Source: Chaetorhynchus papuensis (Eukaryota > Chordata > Aves > Passeriformes > Rhipiduridae). Taken from it: a stretch of 64,000 nucleotides of DNA. This document shows, one piece after another, positions 1 to 13,406 of the stretch. The notes below the pieces were generated by a model. That model worked only from the letters and a program-made list of their open reading frames with translations. It did not search any database and had not been told where the DNA came from. The stretch is taken from positions 182,203 to 246,202 of the forward strand of contig VWYX01001133.1 of assembly GCA_013396525.1 (NCBI GenBank), in the 5' to 3' direction. Each line of letters begins with the position of its first letter. Within the stretch, counting starts at the first letter, position 1. Both the position numbers and the translations under genes were made by a program.

Positions 1-288
1 CCAGCAAAAGCGAGCACAGAGGGACAGAGCCTGGGGAACACTGCCCTGGCCAGCGTGGGACTCACTGCAGGGCACAGCTGCAATACCAGTGTCCCTCTCA
101 CAGGCTCTTCCTGCAGGGAAGGAGGAATTCCACTCACTTGGGTTCTGTGCAGTTCTGATCAGGATTTGAGTAAGTCATCCTCGATACCGAACACCCCCTG
201 AAGCCCGTCAGTGTCTTCCTGGGTCTGACTGTACCCGTGCCAAACCGTGTGTTCTGTCTGCAGGATTTCAAATCACAGCTCAGATGGG

Positions 289-304
289 AAAAAAAAAAAA
301 AAAA
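289..304 (+). repeat. Poly-A tract (16 A)
   Basis: A plain A run. No recognisable retrocopy lies upstream of it. Confidence 0.9.
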
Positions 305-604
305 CAACCAACGTTGCAGCAGAAAATAATTTGAGAAAAAGGAATAAAACAACTAACAAGGCACGTGCAAAAGTCATTGATAAGAACGGAGAAACAAGGG
401 CTCATAATTAAATGACACTAATAAACTGATGGGTGCAAGAATAGAACTTCCCACCTCGAGATACAGGCAAACCCTGTGTGTGACTCACAGCTTAACAAAA
501 ACAGAAAGCAAAAGGGAAACATAAACAGCTGAAACATAACTGAAATAGAAGCAGTTCTAGTCAGTTCCACTGCTCTAAATCCCACTGTTCCAAAACTAAC
601 AGGG

Positions 605-621
605 AAACAAACAAACAAACA
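605..621 (+). repeat. (AAAC)n microsatellite, short
   Basis: About four units of AAAC. Confidence 0.85.
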
Positions 622-2611
622 ATTCCCTCTGTGGTTTGAAACATTCACGCTTTCCAGGAAAGCTGGCAAACTGAGCAAAGCCGAGCACAAGCGGAGGAAG
701 CGTCGTAGGTTTCAATGAGAACCCGCAGTATCTGAGGGCACATTTGGAACAAAAGCCTACCCATGGAGTCAACAAGGCGACTGCAAGATTCATTACAAAG
801 TCAGACATGGTGTTCTGGCTCCTGGCTGGACAGAAGGCTGTAACATTAACACATGGTTCATTACAGCAGAATTAGAGCCTGGTTATTCAGGGCTGCAGAA
901 ATTAGGGATGGTACACATCAAACGTATTTTCCCAGGAAAACACAGGGCCTCCAGTCCAGCCCTAGAAAATCACTAATTATGGTGCAGAACCTATTTACAT
1001 TCACAGAATGCAACTTCTGTTTGGCAGTTCTTTGTCTTGATTTTTTCCACTGCAAAGGATTTCAAAGTCATCTTCCTGACAAGAAATGATTGAAAATTTT
1101 TTTCATATTGCAGCAGAAATCTGAACAGAATCAAGATATAAAAACAGAGTAATAGGAATGAATTTAATATTTTCTCTTAGCAAGCATACAATGATGTTTT
1201 ATTAGCAGGATAAATTACTTTACACCTCATAAGCAAGGGCTGCTACATTGAATTACTATTGCAATTCAGACAGTTACACGTAATCAATCAAAGAAGATTT
1301 TAAGTCATTGCTATTTAATGGGTAATTCCTCAAAACACAAAATAGCTGAGCTCGTGCAATTAGTCTCCTACAGAAGGAAAGTAAAGAAGATGCCACAAAA
1401 CAAGTAAATGAAAGTAAAGCAACCCAAAGATCTTAGGGGGAAAGGGTAACATCAGTATTAATAGAACATTGTTAAAATACTTCTAACGAGTATCATATTC
1501 TATATTGATTTCTGCTGAAACCCTTCTGGTAAAATATGCTTTTCAGTATAATGAAGCATGCTGCAATCTCATTTTGCAACTTAGCATGCATCTGAAGAGT
1601 TTTTACTGAAAATAGGTTCAAGTCACCAGAACCGGAGAACATAGCTCTACAAATGTTTCCATTTTCTCAATGACTGTTTATAGGAAATTATAATATTTAA
1701 ATACCAGCGCTGAAAAAAGGCTTCTTCCACTTAGAAACACATGTGAAATACCCAGCTTTAAAGCATCTCCCTTATTAACAGTCTTTCTACAACATCACAA
1801 TCTCAACTGGTACAAGTCAAAGGGCTTCTGCAATATTAACAGAGATTCCATATTTCTTTGCTCCAGCTAAACTTTCGTGGCATTTCAATTATATCCAGAT
1901 TTTAGAGAAGATACAGAGAAGTGAGGCAGTGTCTCAGTAACATACATCTCTCATTCTCCATTCCCTTCTGAAAAGGGATAAATCAGGTTTTTGATGCTGC
2001 TAAGAACCCAGTGTTTGCAATTCCTTCTCCAGTGAGCTCATAAGCTCATTTCTGAGCTTGCAGATTCCCACCCGGCTCCAGCTCCCTGCTGCCTGTAATG
2101 TGAGCTGGCCTGGCTGCTCACTGACAAAAGCAGGATAAAAAGTGTTAAAGGGATACAAATCCAGGTGTTTCCATGACTCACACGTGAAAGCACCACTTGT
2201 CTTTCAGCCTATGAGCCTTTAAAGGAGATGAGAAGGGGACAATTGATGAGGGATGGCTGAAGGATAGAAAAAGATATGAGAGAAAGCAATATGGGAAGAA
2301 CTGGGAAGAAGTGGACTCAAAATCAATACAACGTTGTCTAAAGTCTTCCAGAGAGAGCCACAGAGGGGTATTAACGTGCACTGGGGACGAAGAAATACGC
2401 TGCCAAGTGTTTATAATGTGAAATGACATGCTCATGAAAAACACCAGTTATTACACTTGTTTCTCTTCTCCGTGGGCTGCTTCAGCGGCCACTCGCTCAG
2501 TTCTCTTCTTGAAACTTGCTAAACTGATGTGATGAAGCCAATGAATGCCCAGAAGCAGCTAGCACATTTTCTAAGTGGCTGGCTGGCCACCGGCAAGGCA
2601 CTGCCTCGGCT

Positions 2612-2627
2612 GGATGGATGGATGGAC
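2612..2627 (+). repeat. (GGAT)n microsatellite, short
   Basis: Four units of GGAT with a flanking partial unit. Confidence 0.85.
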
Positions 2628-4831
2628 GGCTGCCTCTCCCCAGAGGACAGCAATGAACAGCTTCAGAGCCCTCCTTCCTTCCCCCGGCAATCTGTCACCG
2701 AGCTGAAAGCAACCTCCCCACTCCTCATCCCCCCTGGTTACAGAGCAGGGCATCAGTGAGCACACGGAGCCCAGGGAACATCCCTGCCACCTCTCAGCAC
2801 ACAAACGCGTGCACACCAAGTGCGGGGCGGGCATAGAAGCAGTTCAGCAAAATGCTTTCACAAATATATTTACACACACTCTTTTTTTTTTCTTTGCAGG
2901 GAGGGGACAGTCAGGGACACGGTTTGAGTATGTGAAGCATAAAGAAGAGCCAAAGCGAACAGCTAAATGAATGCACTGGTTCTCTGACACGCTGGGTCTT
3001 GATTATTGCAGAGGCAAAACGAAGCCCCATCCCCTTACAAAAAGAAAAGAATAATGACTTCTATAGCCAAAGTACCCACTCCAATGCCACACTGACAGAA
3101 TGCTCCATTTTCAGTTTAGGTTTTACTTTATTTTCAAAGTGGGGAACAGCAAGATTACATTAAATCTTACTCCAAAGCATCAGCTAAATCTAGCCCCTCA
3201 CCCGTGGGCCCAAATGTCATTCTGACCCTGGGATCCAGGATACCTGAGGTCAGACCCCCTTTAGAGCTCACAACCTTCCACTACCAACCCCAAAGGTCTA
3301 CAGACTCATCAGCTTCTCAAGCTTTACCACTTGCCACTTTGGTGATAAATTCCAAGAGATTTTACTAAGCAGCAGCAAATATTTCATTGCACAAGAATGA
3401 TAAAAAAAAAAAAAGAACTTGGGCAGGGGAGAGGGAGAAGTCTTTAAAGATTTTCCCTCTTCCCTCCTTCTCCTGAATCACAATTCCATTTCATAAAAGA
3501 TCAAGAGGGACCTTCTATGCCAATCTGTACTATTGGAAGTATAATGAAAAAAGTCACTTCCTCAGTTACTGTGAGGGAACATAAGTGAATTCCACAAAGG
3601 AACAACTGAAAGCAATCAGATTCACTTTCTGCACAGCTGGGAGAAAAGCAATGCTCTTACTTAAGAAAAAAAGGATTAAAAACCAACTTAAATTTGCTTT
3701 CTTCAGAACCATCAATCCGTTTGAGTGAAGAGAGCCCACCTTTCAACTGCAAACTGGCAGAAGTAGTGAATCATCACAGCAAATGCTGTGCCCTTCAAGG
3801 CTGTAATAAAAAAGTCCTCTAGGCTTTTTTCCAGGGGTAGAACTCCCTCCACATCTTGAACAATCAACATCCTCCTTTATCCACTGTACACCAGTGCCCT
3901 TGTTTGCTTGCTGTGGCTGGCAGAGGTCACCACAAAGCACATGGCTAACGAGAGGCTCAGTCTATAACCTGTCTCAGGCCTACAGTTATTAGATTAATTT
4001 TCTTTGAGATGCTCCTCCCAGAGAACACAGCACACATCAGCTGCACAGCTGAATGGGTCTGAGCAGCCCATTCTCAGTGAAAGCATCTCCACACTGAGTA
4101 TGCCCAGCAAAGAGTCCTTGTAAACAGTTCAGGAGTGCTCCTGTAAGGGCTTGCTGGACTTGGCAATTTGGTGAGAGCTGGAGGGTCAGTCTCTAGCTCA
4201 GGCATCCAAACCTAGCAGGATATAAGGCAGGAAAACACCCATCAGGAAAGGCAAATAGCTGCCCTGTTTGGCTATAATGCAATTAGCCGGAGGCAATTCA
4301 CACAGCTGCCCCAGCCCCCCGGGCACCCAGAGAAAGGGCCAGTAAGGAAAATACCTGTACTGATCAACTCAGCAACCCTCATTGGCAGTGACTGATACCC
4401 TGTGTGGGCTGGCAGGATCTGCCAGCTGTGCCCCCCAGTCCAGCAAGCCGGGGTACCCCAACACATGGTAACGGTGCTGCAGACCAAGGAACACACACTT
4501 CCCTCCCTTAGGATCACTGCACACTCCTTCAGGCATAAACTTCTGAAAGGGGAGCTGAGGAGCAGCAGAATAGCCAGAAGCCACCTAGCAAAGAAAATCC
4601 ACAGCTTAGCTACACCTGTGAAATGCCCTGAGTGATGAAATACTCCAAGGGAACAGAGCGGAGCAAGTCAGTCCTCCCCCCTGAATCCTGCCGTCACTAA
4701 CACACAGTATCGATGGGACTGTAAAAAGTTAATCCCAGGCTGAGTGAGCTTCTCACCTTGACTGAATGAACAGTTCCTACTTACAGCACTGTCACAGGTG
4801 GCAAATGGGATCAGGAGAAGAACCGTGCCCA

Positions 4832-4908
4832 GCAGTCATTTCTGGAGACAGGGAGGGGTGTCCTGCACTCGGCAGTCATTTCTGGAGACAGGGAGGGGTG
4901 TCCTGCAC
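4832..4908 (+). repeat. Tandem duplication of a 40-bp unit
   Basis: GCAGTCATTTCTGGAGACAG and the 17 bases after it occur at 4832 and again at 4872 with no differences over about 37 bases. A recent local duplication. Confidence 0.95.
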
Positions 4909-7129
4909 GCCACTAGGATGCACTCCTCCCACGGGCACGCTGCCTTCCCCCACTCCCATGCACCTGGCACTATTCCATAGCTGCTCACCAACTGCAGCAA
5001 GAGAGAATACCAACTCTGTGCAGTCTGAGTGGGGGAGAGGTGAAAAAGGCAAGGGAGATGCAGAATTACTTTTCCATTCAAATGTGAAAATCCAGAGATA
5101 TGCACGGGTACAAGTAAGGGCAGAATAAAGCCTTAAATATTTAGTCTTTGAAGCTTTCACACTAATCACTTAAGCCAACACAACATCTTAAAAATCTACA
5201 GAATTATCCAAAGCCTTTCTGTTAAGCCAGTTCTAAGGATACAATCAGTTCCTCTCCCGCCCTGACATCACACAAAGCGACTCAGGCAGCAGTCAATAAA
5301 TCTAAGCCCCTGTGACAGATTTCATCTTCCACGGGGAAAAAAAGCCACAGAGGAAACCGAAAAATAAAAGAGGATCTGAGGAAAAAAATCTATTCGTTGA
5401 TCAGGAGAAGGAGAATGCTAAATTCAGCTGGCAAACAGCAGCCTGGCAAGGGAGCCATCGAGACCACTTCCGAGTGTGCTGGCACAGCTTTGTCCTGGGT
5501 GGGATCAGCAGGTTTTAAATGCATCCAGCCAGCCCTGCAGAAGTCAGATCCAGTGTTTTGGTGCATTCAAAACAGCACTCTCCCCTGCAAATCCAGACTC
5601 ACATCCTGAAATTCCTCAATGCCAGAAATGTGACAAATGACCAGCTTCCCTGTAATTGGAATTTTGTAGGGGAGAAATCCTCACCTGCTGCAACAGAGCC
5701 AGTCCCACAAAGGGAGAGGTGGTCACTTTCTTTTCACTGATCTCTGCAAAACAATTTACAATAATCCCACATCTTAAAAAGAAATACTTAGAAGCCATAA
5801 AATTAAAGCAGCCTTTCTCCTGTGCCACAGAGGATTATACACAAACTCAAGCACAGACTTGCTGAGGAGTGGAAGGGGTTAAAAATCTGTGGAGAACAAG
5901 AGAAAAAGGCTAAAAAGTATTTAATGTTGAAAACACTAATTTCAGTCCGTTTGTGCATTCAGAGGCATTCCGGTTTGAATTTCTTCAGTGAAACCAGATG
6001 TCTCCAGCAATCATCAGAATGCACAGACTGAAGCACGATCAGCTTGTCCTGGGCACAAGCTCTAGCACATCCAAAGAAACTGGGGACTCTCAGAGAGGAA
6101 GCAGCTAAATGCAATAACCTGGTGATTGCTCAGAAACACAGCTCTCAGTGCTGGAATTGGGAGGGGGATGGAAAAGGACAACAGCAGTGATGAATCCTGA
6201 GCAGTGTCTGAGTCTGAACACAACTGTGAAAAAAGCACATAATCAAGAGACAAAAAGCTTCCCAGGGAATTAATGTATCTGGTTGCTCTGTCATTGCATA
6301 TAATCAAATAGATGTTATAATAGTGAGACAGCCCATTACAGAGACAGCTGTAATAATTAGAGCTTTAACAAGCTCCAGCACAAAACTCTGCAACATGGCA
6401 GTGTCATGATCATCTTCACTCTCAAGCTGTCCGACTGAGAAGAGAGGTTGTGCTTTTATTAGCTTATATTAGCACACCACTTATCTAGTTTCTAAAAGCA
6501 GAATTAAAACCTTCTGCCATGTGCTGACACCTGGCTGCTGTCCAAGCTCGTACTTCATTTAGCATTATCACTGAAAAATGGGAGGCTTAGGCAAGACTGC
6601 AGGGAGATGAGAAGACAGACGGCTGCCCATTACTGTCAGCTCATTTCACGTGCTCACTTCTCCAGCCTTCAGGAGACAGATCTGCCAGGAAACACAGCAA
6701 GGAAAAATTAAGTTTACTGAATTCACCAACTAAGGCTGTTGGATCCCTCTTTTTGCCCCCAAAAGCTTGTCCCAGCATCAATTCAGAACAAACAGCCTGG
6801 ACGCAGATGTGACCTCAGTGAGGAATTTTCTGTGCCTGACACACGGTTTTTGTGCAAAAGCACTGTCCCTACTGATGCATTCCCTGACTTCAGGAGACAA
6901 GATGAGCACTTTTTGGAAATGGGAGCCCAGCACATCAGCTTTGCATACAGTTTCTAACACCACTTCCCACAGCTGACTCCTGCACCACTGCTCCAATGCT
7001 ATTCCTAGCACAGAGAAGTTTCCAGCTCAGTCCCAGCTCCATGCAGTGACACCATGGCCACTGTTCACTCCCAGCTGGGCTGAATGCACTCCAACAGCCT
7101 CTTTTTTTAACCATATCATATCTGCTCCC

Positions 7130-7144
7130 TTTATTATTATTATT
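7130..7144 (+). repeat. (TTA)5 microsatellite
   Basis: Five uninterrupted TTA units. Confidence 0.85.
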
Positions 7145-10100
7145 AAATCCCCTTTTATTCCCAAGGACATGGGGGTACACTGGTAGAACAAAGTCGTAGA
7201 ATTACCTTTTAACTAATTTGTGAGCCTCCAGCTGCCCTGTTCTCCCATTCCAGAAGCTCCCTGAACCCTGCCCGAGCAGCAGCGTTTCACATGCTAAGCC
7301 CAGGTAGATGACAAATATGAATATGGTGATTTGATCATTGAGTTGTATACATAATCATTAGAAAAGTAATGAACAAAGAACACAGCAGGCCAGAAAAAAA
7401 AAGATTGATCAGGCAGGGTCACGTACTTCAGCAAAGTTTCCTACCTGTTTATTAATTAATTGAGACAGCTTTTCAGAAATCTTATAGCAACAGGGGTTCC
7501 CATTTATTCTGGGTGAGCACAGTTTAACTGCTGAAGATCTCTACCTGGGAGGAAGCATTTTTGATGTCAAGGAAAAAAAAAAACTAAATTAAGAGTTTGA
7601 AGGGACAAAAAGGTTAAGAAAAATACCACCACTGTCTGTCATAAAAACATAATGGTCCTGCAGCAGGGGGAGGAAACCTCTCCCCCTCTCAGCTCTCGGT
7701 TATCTGAGCTGCTGGATAAAACTCCACGAAGCCATCACTGCAGTGACCATTCCCATACCCTCAGACACCCAGAGCAGGACCTACAGAGCACACCCACCCC
7801 GACACCTCTTTCCATCAGGAATGCCCTTCATGGAGAAAGGAAGGATAATAATAGCCAGGACTTTTGGTTTATCATTCTCCTGACAGTCAGAAAGTAAGCC
7901 TGAAGTGAACTCCTTTCATCCCTTCTCTCTGGCCCTGTCTGGTGCATGGGGGTAATTAAAGTATTTTACTGCCTGACTGACAGCCCAGTGCCCCACGAGC
8001 CACAGGCTAGTAAAGGGCATGCATATTCCACAAGGAATGTAAACACAGCCATGGCAAAATAGTCAGCAGTCACCTCCAGCAGCATTCCTAAAAATCAAGG
8101 AACACTCTGCAGAACTTCCTTTCCCTCCCTCCATTGATTTTTATATTAAAAAATCAGACCCAGTCTCAAGTGAACAAAGATAAGAGCATGAACGTTCTTA
8201 TTTTGCTCCGAGCATTCAATTTGCTAACGCATTTTAGCTAAAATTCCTGCTTAGTCACGCCTGACACAATCCAGTCTTTTAGGCAAACATTCCCTCCATT
8301 CTGTGTGCTGTGGCTGCCAGCCAGCTTTCAGTTGATGCACCCAGGGTTTTTCTGCTGGTGCCCAAGCACAGCGAGCTCCCTCGAACCTGCCCTCACACAG
8401 CACTGCCACCCCTGCATATGCTCTCCATTTCTAAACAAAGCACAGGCACATTTATCTACAGGCAGGTCTAAATAGTGCACATTCGTTTTACAGATAAACA
8501 GAAAAACTTCTACATGCAGGAAATAACTGTATGTCCTGAAACAAATAAATCTTTCTGCAAACAGCCAAAGGACATTATTCTTCACCCTGGAGTTAAAGCT
8601 CTGTTGTAGGTGGATTTAAATGAAAGGCTTTGTCTCTGTGGAAAAATGCCAGTAGAAAAAAATCGTAATTTGTTAAACAATACACAAACCCAAACAATTT
8701 CCAAGGCTCATACACAAGGAAAGTGAAAAAGGACAGACCCAAAGCTTCTGATTAGACGTCAGGCTCTGAAATTGTCACTGAACACAGTGTACAGCTGCAC
8801 TTCCTTCTCAGCTGATTTCTTTAAAGTCCAGTGAGTTTTGTTTAAGATCCCAGACAAGATTTTTACCAAACAAGAGGGCAAAAGATGCCCAGTGTTTTGG
8901 CCAACTACCTGAGTGCTGTTCTCACTGCGGGGTCCTGCCTAACTCAGCTGCCCACAGCCTTGAAACTCAGGGCAGGAATCTGCTAAAGAAAAGAAAACTG
9001 CGGAAAGAAAGAAAAGAGGAAATGCAGATTTTCCCTGTTACCTGCAACAGTGCTCTGTGGATGGTGGGTGGCAAAGCAGCTTCCAAACAAACTCTGCCAC
9101 AGGGGCAGTGGGAGCTGGCACACAAGGGCAGAAAGGGAACTCACAAGCAGCTCTCAGCGATGCTCAGGTGAAACTCTTCTGGCTCCTGGCAGGTAGAAGG
9201 TAATCCCACTGGAGTCAATAAAAGCTGGGAAAGAAATTCTCTGTCCCTCAGGCCACCAGGAACCTCTGCTGCTGCTGGTGCAACGCAGCCATGCCCTGTC
9301 CTTCCCCACACTCAGGAAAATCATTAGATCTCCCTTCTCTTCCTGGCTGTTCTTAGGTTTCTTGTGCCTGAAGCTCTGAGTGGATCGAGTTTCCTCAAGT
9401 TGAAAGAGCACCGAGAATGTCTCTGAACATCCAAATTCTTCTCTTCTGACAGCAGCAAGTCCTCTCTTCAATCGTGCCTGCTCAAGGTTTTTCTGGAAAT
9501 GCAGGAGAACAGATCCTGCTCTGGAAACTGTTAATTGTTCCCCAAAATATCATTCATTTCTGAGTGATTTTTTTTAAGATAGTTGGTCTGTTGCCTCAGC
9601 TCTAATTACATTTCTCATGTCAATTAATTAAAACCATGCTAAATGAAATGCCAGCTTTTATTTAAAGTTTAGGGGGGAAAAAATCATGGGATACAATTAG
9701 ATGTTACCAGACGTGATCTCAGCAGGTTTTCAATTATTCTATGTATAATACGTCCCTAATTCAATACAAAGCTGTAATTAAGAATGTAATTAACTTGTGG
9801 CATTCTACTGATGTCATACACCACGAGAACACATAATAGTGCAGAATCCTTAATGGATTGGTCTGTTTCATTGGGGGTGAATTAGGCACATAAAAATAAT
9901 TTATTATAGGAGCTCAGCCAACATAATGGCCACATGCAAAAAACAAAGCATGAAACCAACTTTGTCCTGTCAAGGACAATCTGGCCAGAACCCAAATGTG
10001 CACCTGCTAGCCGTGGCGTGGAATTGGTGATTTACCTGCAGAGCCAAGGGAGAGCTGGCTGGCTGCGTGTGCAGAGCTCGGGGAGAGAGCCCAGGGCTTG

Positions 10101-13100
10101 GTGAGGAGCACAGAGCTCAGCCAGGTCCCTGCTGCAGCCTGGCCTTGGCAGCCTCTCTGAGCAGCAGCAGCAGGAGCTGCCTGGTGCTGTTTGGTGATGG
10201 GCTGAGCTGTTCCCCGTGCACATCAGCTCCCAGACCTGAACAGAGCAGAGCTTCTGGGCTCGCTGGCTGCACAAAAAACCCCCATTTCCAGCTGGGTTTA
10301 TCCCACACCGCAGCACATCCAATCTCTGCACTATCACACCACTCCAGCTCAGGAGAAACCCTCCAGGTCACTCCTGCTTATTAAAGGAAGGCTTCTGAAA
10401 CACACAGACTGCTCTGCTGTGCTGTCTAAATCAAAGATTTCTGCTCTCAGTTACAATTATTTGAACACCACCGTTTCCTCAAGTTTTTTAATATATGACA
10501 TTTAAGGGAGGAAAAAGAGAGAATAAGATACATTTCCTGAGGAAACCAAAACAGGTCCCAGAAGAAAGCCCTCAGAACGAGAAATAACTGGTCTCTGTTC
10601 ACACAGTAAAATAAAAGAATGTACAAAATATTTATTTTTCTTTCAAGTAAGCCCTCTTGCAAGAAGGATAGGAGGATAAAAGCTTGATTTATCAGCTAAA
10701 GAATCTCCTGCACTATAGTTCAGTGGTAATATGTCAGTAAACAGATGAAAATACAATCAGGTAAGGCACTGACGGGCACTCTAGGAAGTATCAAGGAACT
10801 CTAGAGCCATTGAACAAACTTCTGTGAGACTTTAAAAGAGGACACGCCTGCTTTTCTTTCTCTCTAAACACTTAGTATTTCCCTTTTTTAAAAATTAATT
10901 AATTAATGGAATGTCTTGAGCCTACTTCTGCTACTTGCTGAAGGAAATTACCACTCTGACATTCAAACAAAGTTCAATTCTGTAATCTGACTGTAAGGAA
11001 CTTCATACAACAGACAAAGTAATTCTCAAAGCGTTAACCACGACACTCAAAAAATCTGTAAGTAGATTTTCTCAGCCTCACTGTCAGTAGCTTAATTAGC
11101 AGGAATATTTATAAAGATCTTAAAGGAAGTCTGACTTTTGTTGTTGAAGCCTGGAAAAAATTTAAATTCAAACCTAAAAAATGCATCAGATTAAAAACTG
11201 GGGGAAGTCCTTGCAATATTTTTACCAACCACACAGGTCATTACCATTCTTGACCTTCAACAAGCCCAGCCTTTTCTGCAATGTGTTGAATCCTCATTCC
11301 CCGACAGCTGCAAAGAGCTTTTTAGTGGATTCTACAGCATCTGAAATCTGGAAAAATATATTTCTTCTGCATGCAGTGTGCCACAAGGGAATGTCAGATC
11401 CTTCTGACACTGCTCAGAGCACACACAGCAAGCCAAAGATGGCCACTTGATTAACTTATAGGCAAACGCTGCTTTGAGATTCTTTTTTTCCTGCCCTCTG
11501 TTCAGAGACCTAAAGAAGTCAAGAAGCCCCAGGTTGTCCTTGCCATGATCTGTATTTCTGGTACATTTTCACAGCATGCACAGTTCCAAGCTGCTTGCAT
11601 GTGGGTCCAGCACCACATCCTGCAGGTCTGCCAGGTATCCCAACACCCTTCCACTCCCATCTCCTTCTGTTTCCTCACAACTTCACTCTCCTGTGCTGAA
11701 CTGGCAGCCAGTGAAAGGGAAACACATCAAGATATCCTACAGCAGCACACTGATCACCTGAACATCACCAATATAAAAATGTTCTTGAGTTCATCTACCC
11801 ACAGAGATTTCTCTCCTCTAAGCAGTTATCACATACACAGACACATTCAAAAATTACCAGACACAGCTCTTAGAGTTTTCTAAAATATCCTTCCAATAAA
11901 CCTGAACCAGATGTTGTCTTTATATATTTTGCTAATGCTATCAGTTTTTAATCAAAATGGAGCAGAATTCATGGTCTTAGTTAACAGCAGAGCTCCTTTG
12001 AATCACAAGATGTCTCTTTCAGATCAAAGTGGCACAGAAAGAGTCTGAGTTCAAATTTATTCTCATGTATCCAGGGTCTTTCTTTAGGATTCTTACCCTT
12101 TTTCCACAGCTCAAGATGTTGGCACTTCATGAATCAATCTCAAAGGATATTAAAAGCAGCAGGAATAGCCTACAATGAGCCAGAAGGTTCCTTCACAAAA
12201 AAAGAATGTTAAGTTTGCCAAGGAAAGCACTAAAAAAGTAATAAGGAAATCCAGACTTAAACTTAATTCATCCCCACATACATATGCATTAAGATACAGC
12301 CTTTAATGACAATTTATTTCTTCCAGAGTACTTCTGAGTGAGGCTGACAGAACAGACAGCTGCTCACCATTTCTTTATCGTTATGTATAACCCCATGCAG
12401 GCATTCAAGACACAATATTCAAGTGTTGTACTGAATTATGAAAATTCTGATAAACTTTTTAGGCAGCTTATCAGGGTACTATAGAGCACACTTCAGAAAT
12501 ATTAATACATTTACTTACACAGCCCTCTGCTTGAACAGAATTTTCCATGATTTTAAAAGGCTGAACTGCAGCACAGCAAAATTAGCAGCTACACTCTCAG
12601 AAGCATCTGCTAATACACATGCCTAATTTAGAAAACCTGTGGCCTGATTTTCTGAAGGATTCAGTATTAGTGCAAGTTCTGACCAAATCTCCTGCTTACA
12701 TTAGGGACAGCTATAAAAAATATCAAATATAACAGAAATGTGCCCTTTTCCCCCCCAACACAGTACTGTGTAGCAGGAACGTGAACAGAATGTAATTCCC
12801 CGGAGTGTTACTAAACTTCTGTTTATCCTTCTACAATCTTTGCTCCTTCCATGAGACACAAGTTAACCTGCAAACTTATCCAGCACGTTTGGCTGCAGCG
12901 AGGGAAGATAAAAGAAGGATTCAGAAAATGAAGTCCTGAACACCACGGGAAATTTCTGAGAGGAAATATAAGATGCCTAGAACCAGATATCCTCTGCCTG
13001 TCTCCCTTCTGTGGCTTGCATCTGCTTCCTAAGAACAAGGCTGTGGTCTTTGAAGGGCTGCTAAAAACGTGTTCTAGGATGCTGCCACCAGCACAGAGTA

Positions 13101-13390
13101 TGAAAAACAGTGACATCAATCCCAAAAATGCCAGAGCTTCTGTCAGATTCCCCAGTTAAACCCGCGCCGAGCCCGTGCCACCCGCACACCTTCCAGCTTC
13201 TGCAACCAACGGAGCCCAAGCCCACAGACAATACAATACCCTCCTTCAGCCCAAAAGCTGGGATTTCTTCCCAGGAAGCTATCCATCCTGAGTGCAAAAT
13301 GAGACAGCAGGCCCGTGGATAACCACCTGTTCCTTAACCCTTGGTGTGCCCCAGAGCGCTCCCTCCTCCCTGGCTGGATGAGGCAGCACA

Positions 13391-13406
13391 GAGGAGGAGG
13401 AGGAGG
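13391..13406 (+). repeat. (GAG)5 microsatellite
   Basis: Five GAG units. Overlapping frames in several phases here are chance. Confidence 0.85.

Noticed and set aside
9154..9471. 105-codon minus-strand frame as the second exon of the signal-peptide gene
   Set aside because: It is on the right strand but shows no recognisable domain or convincing splice-site pair.
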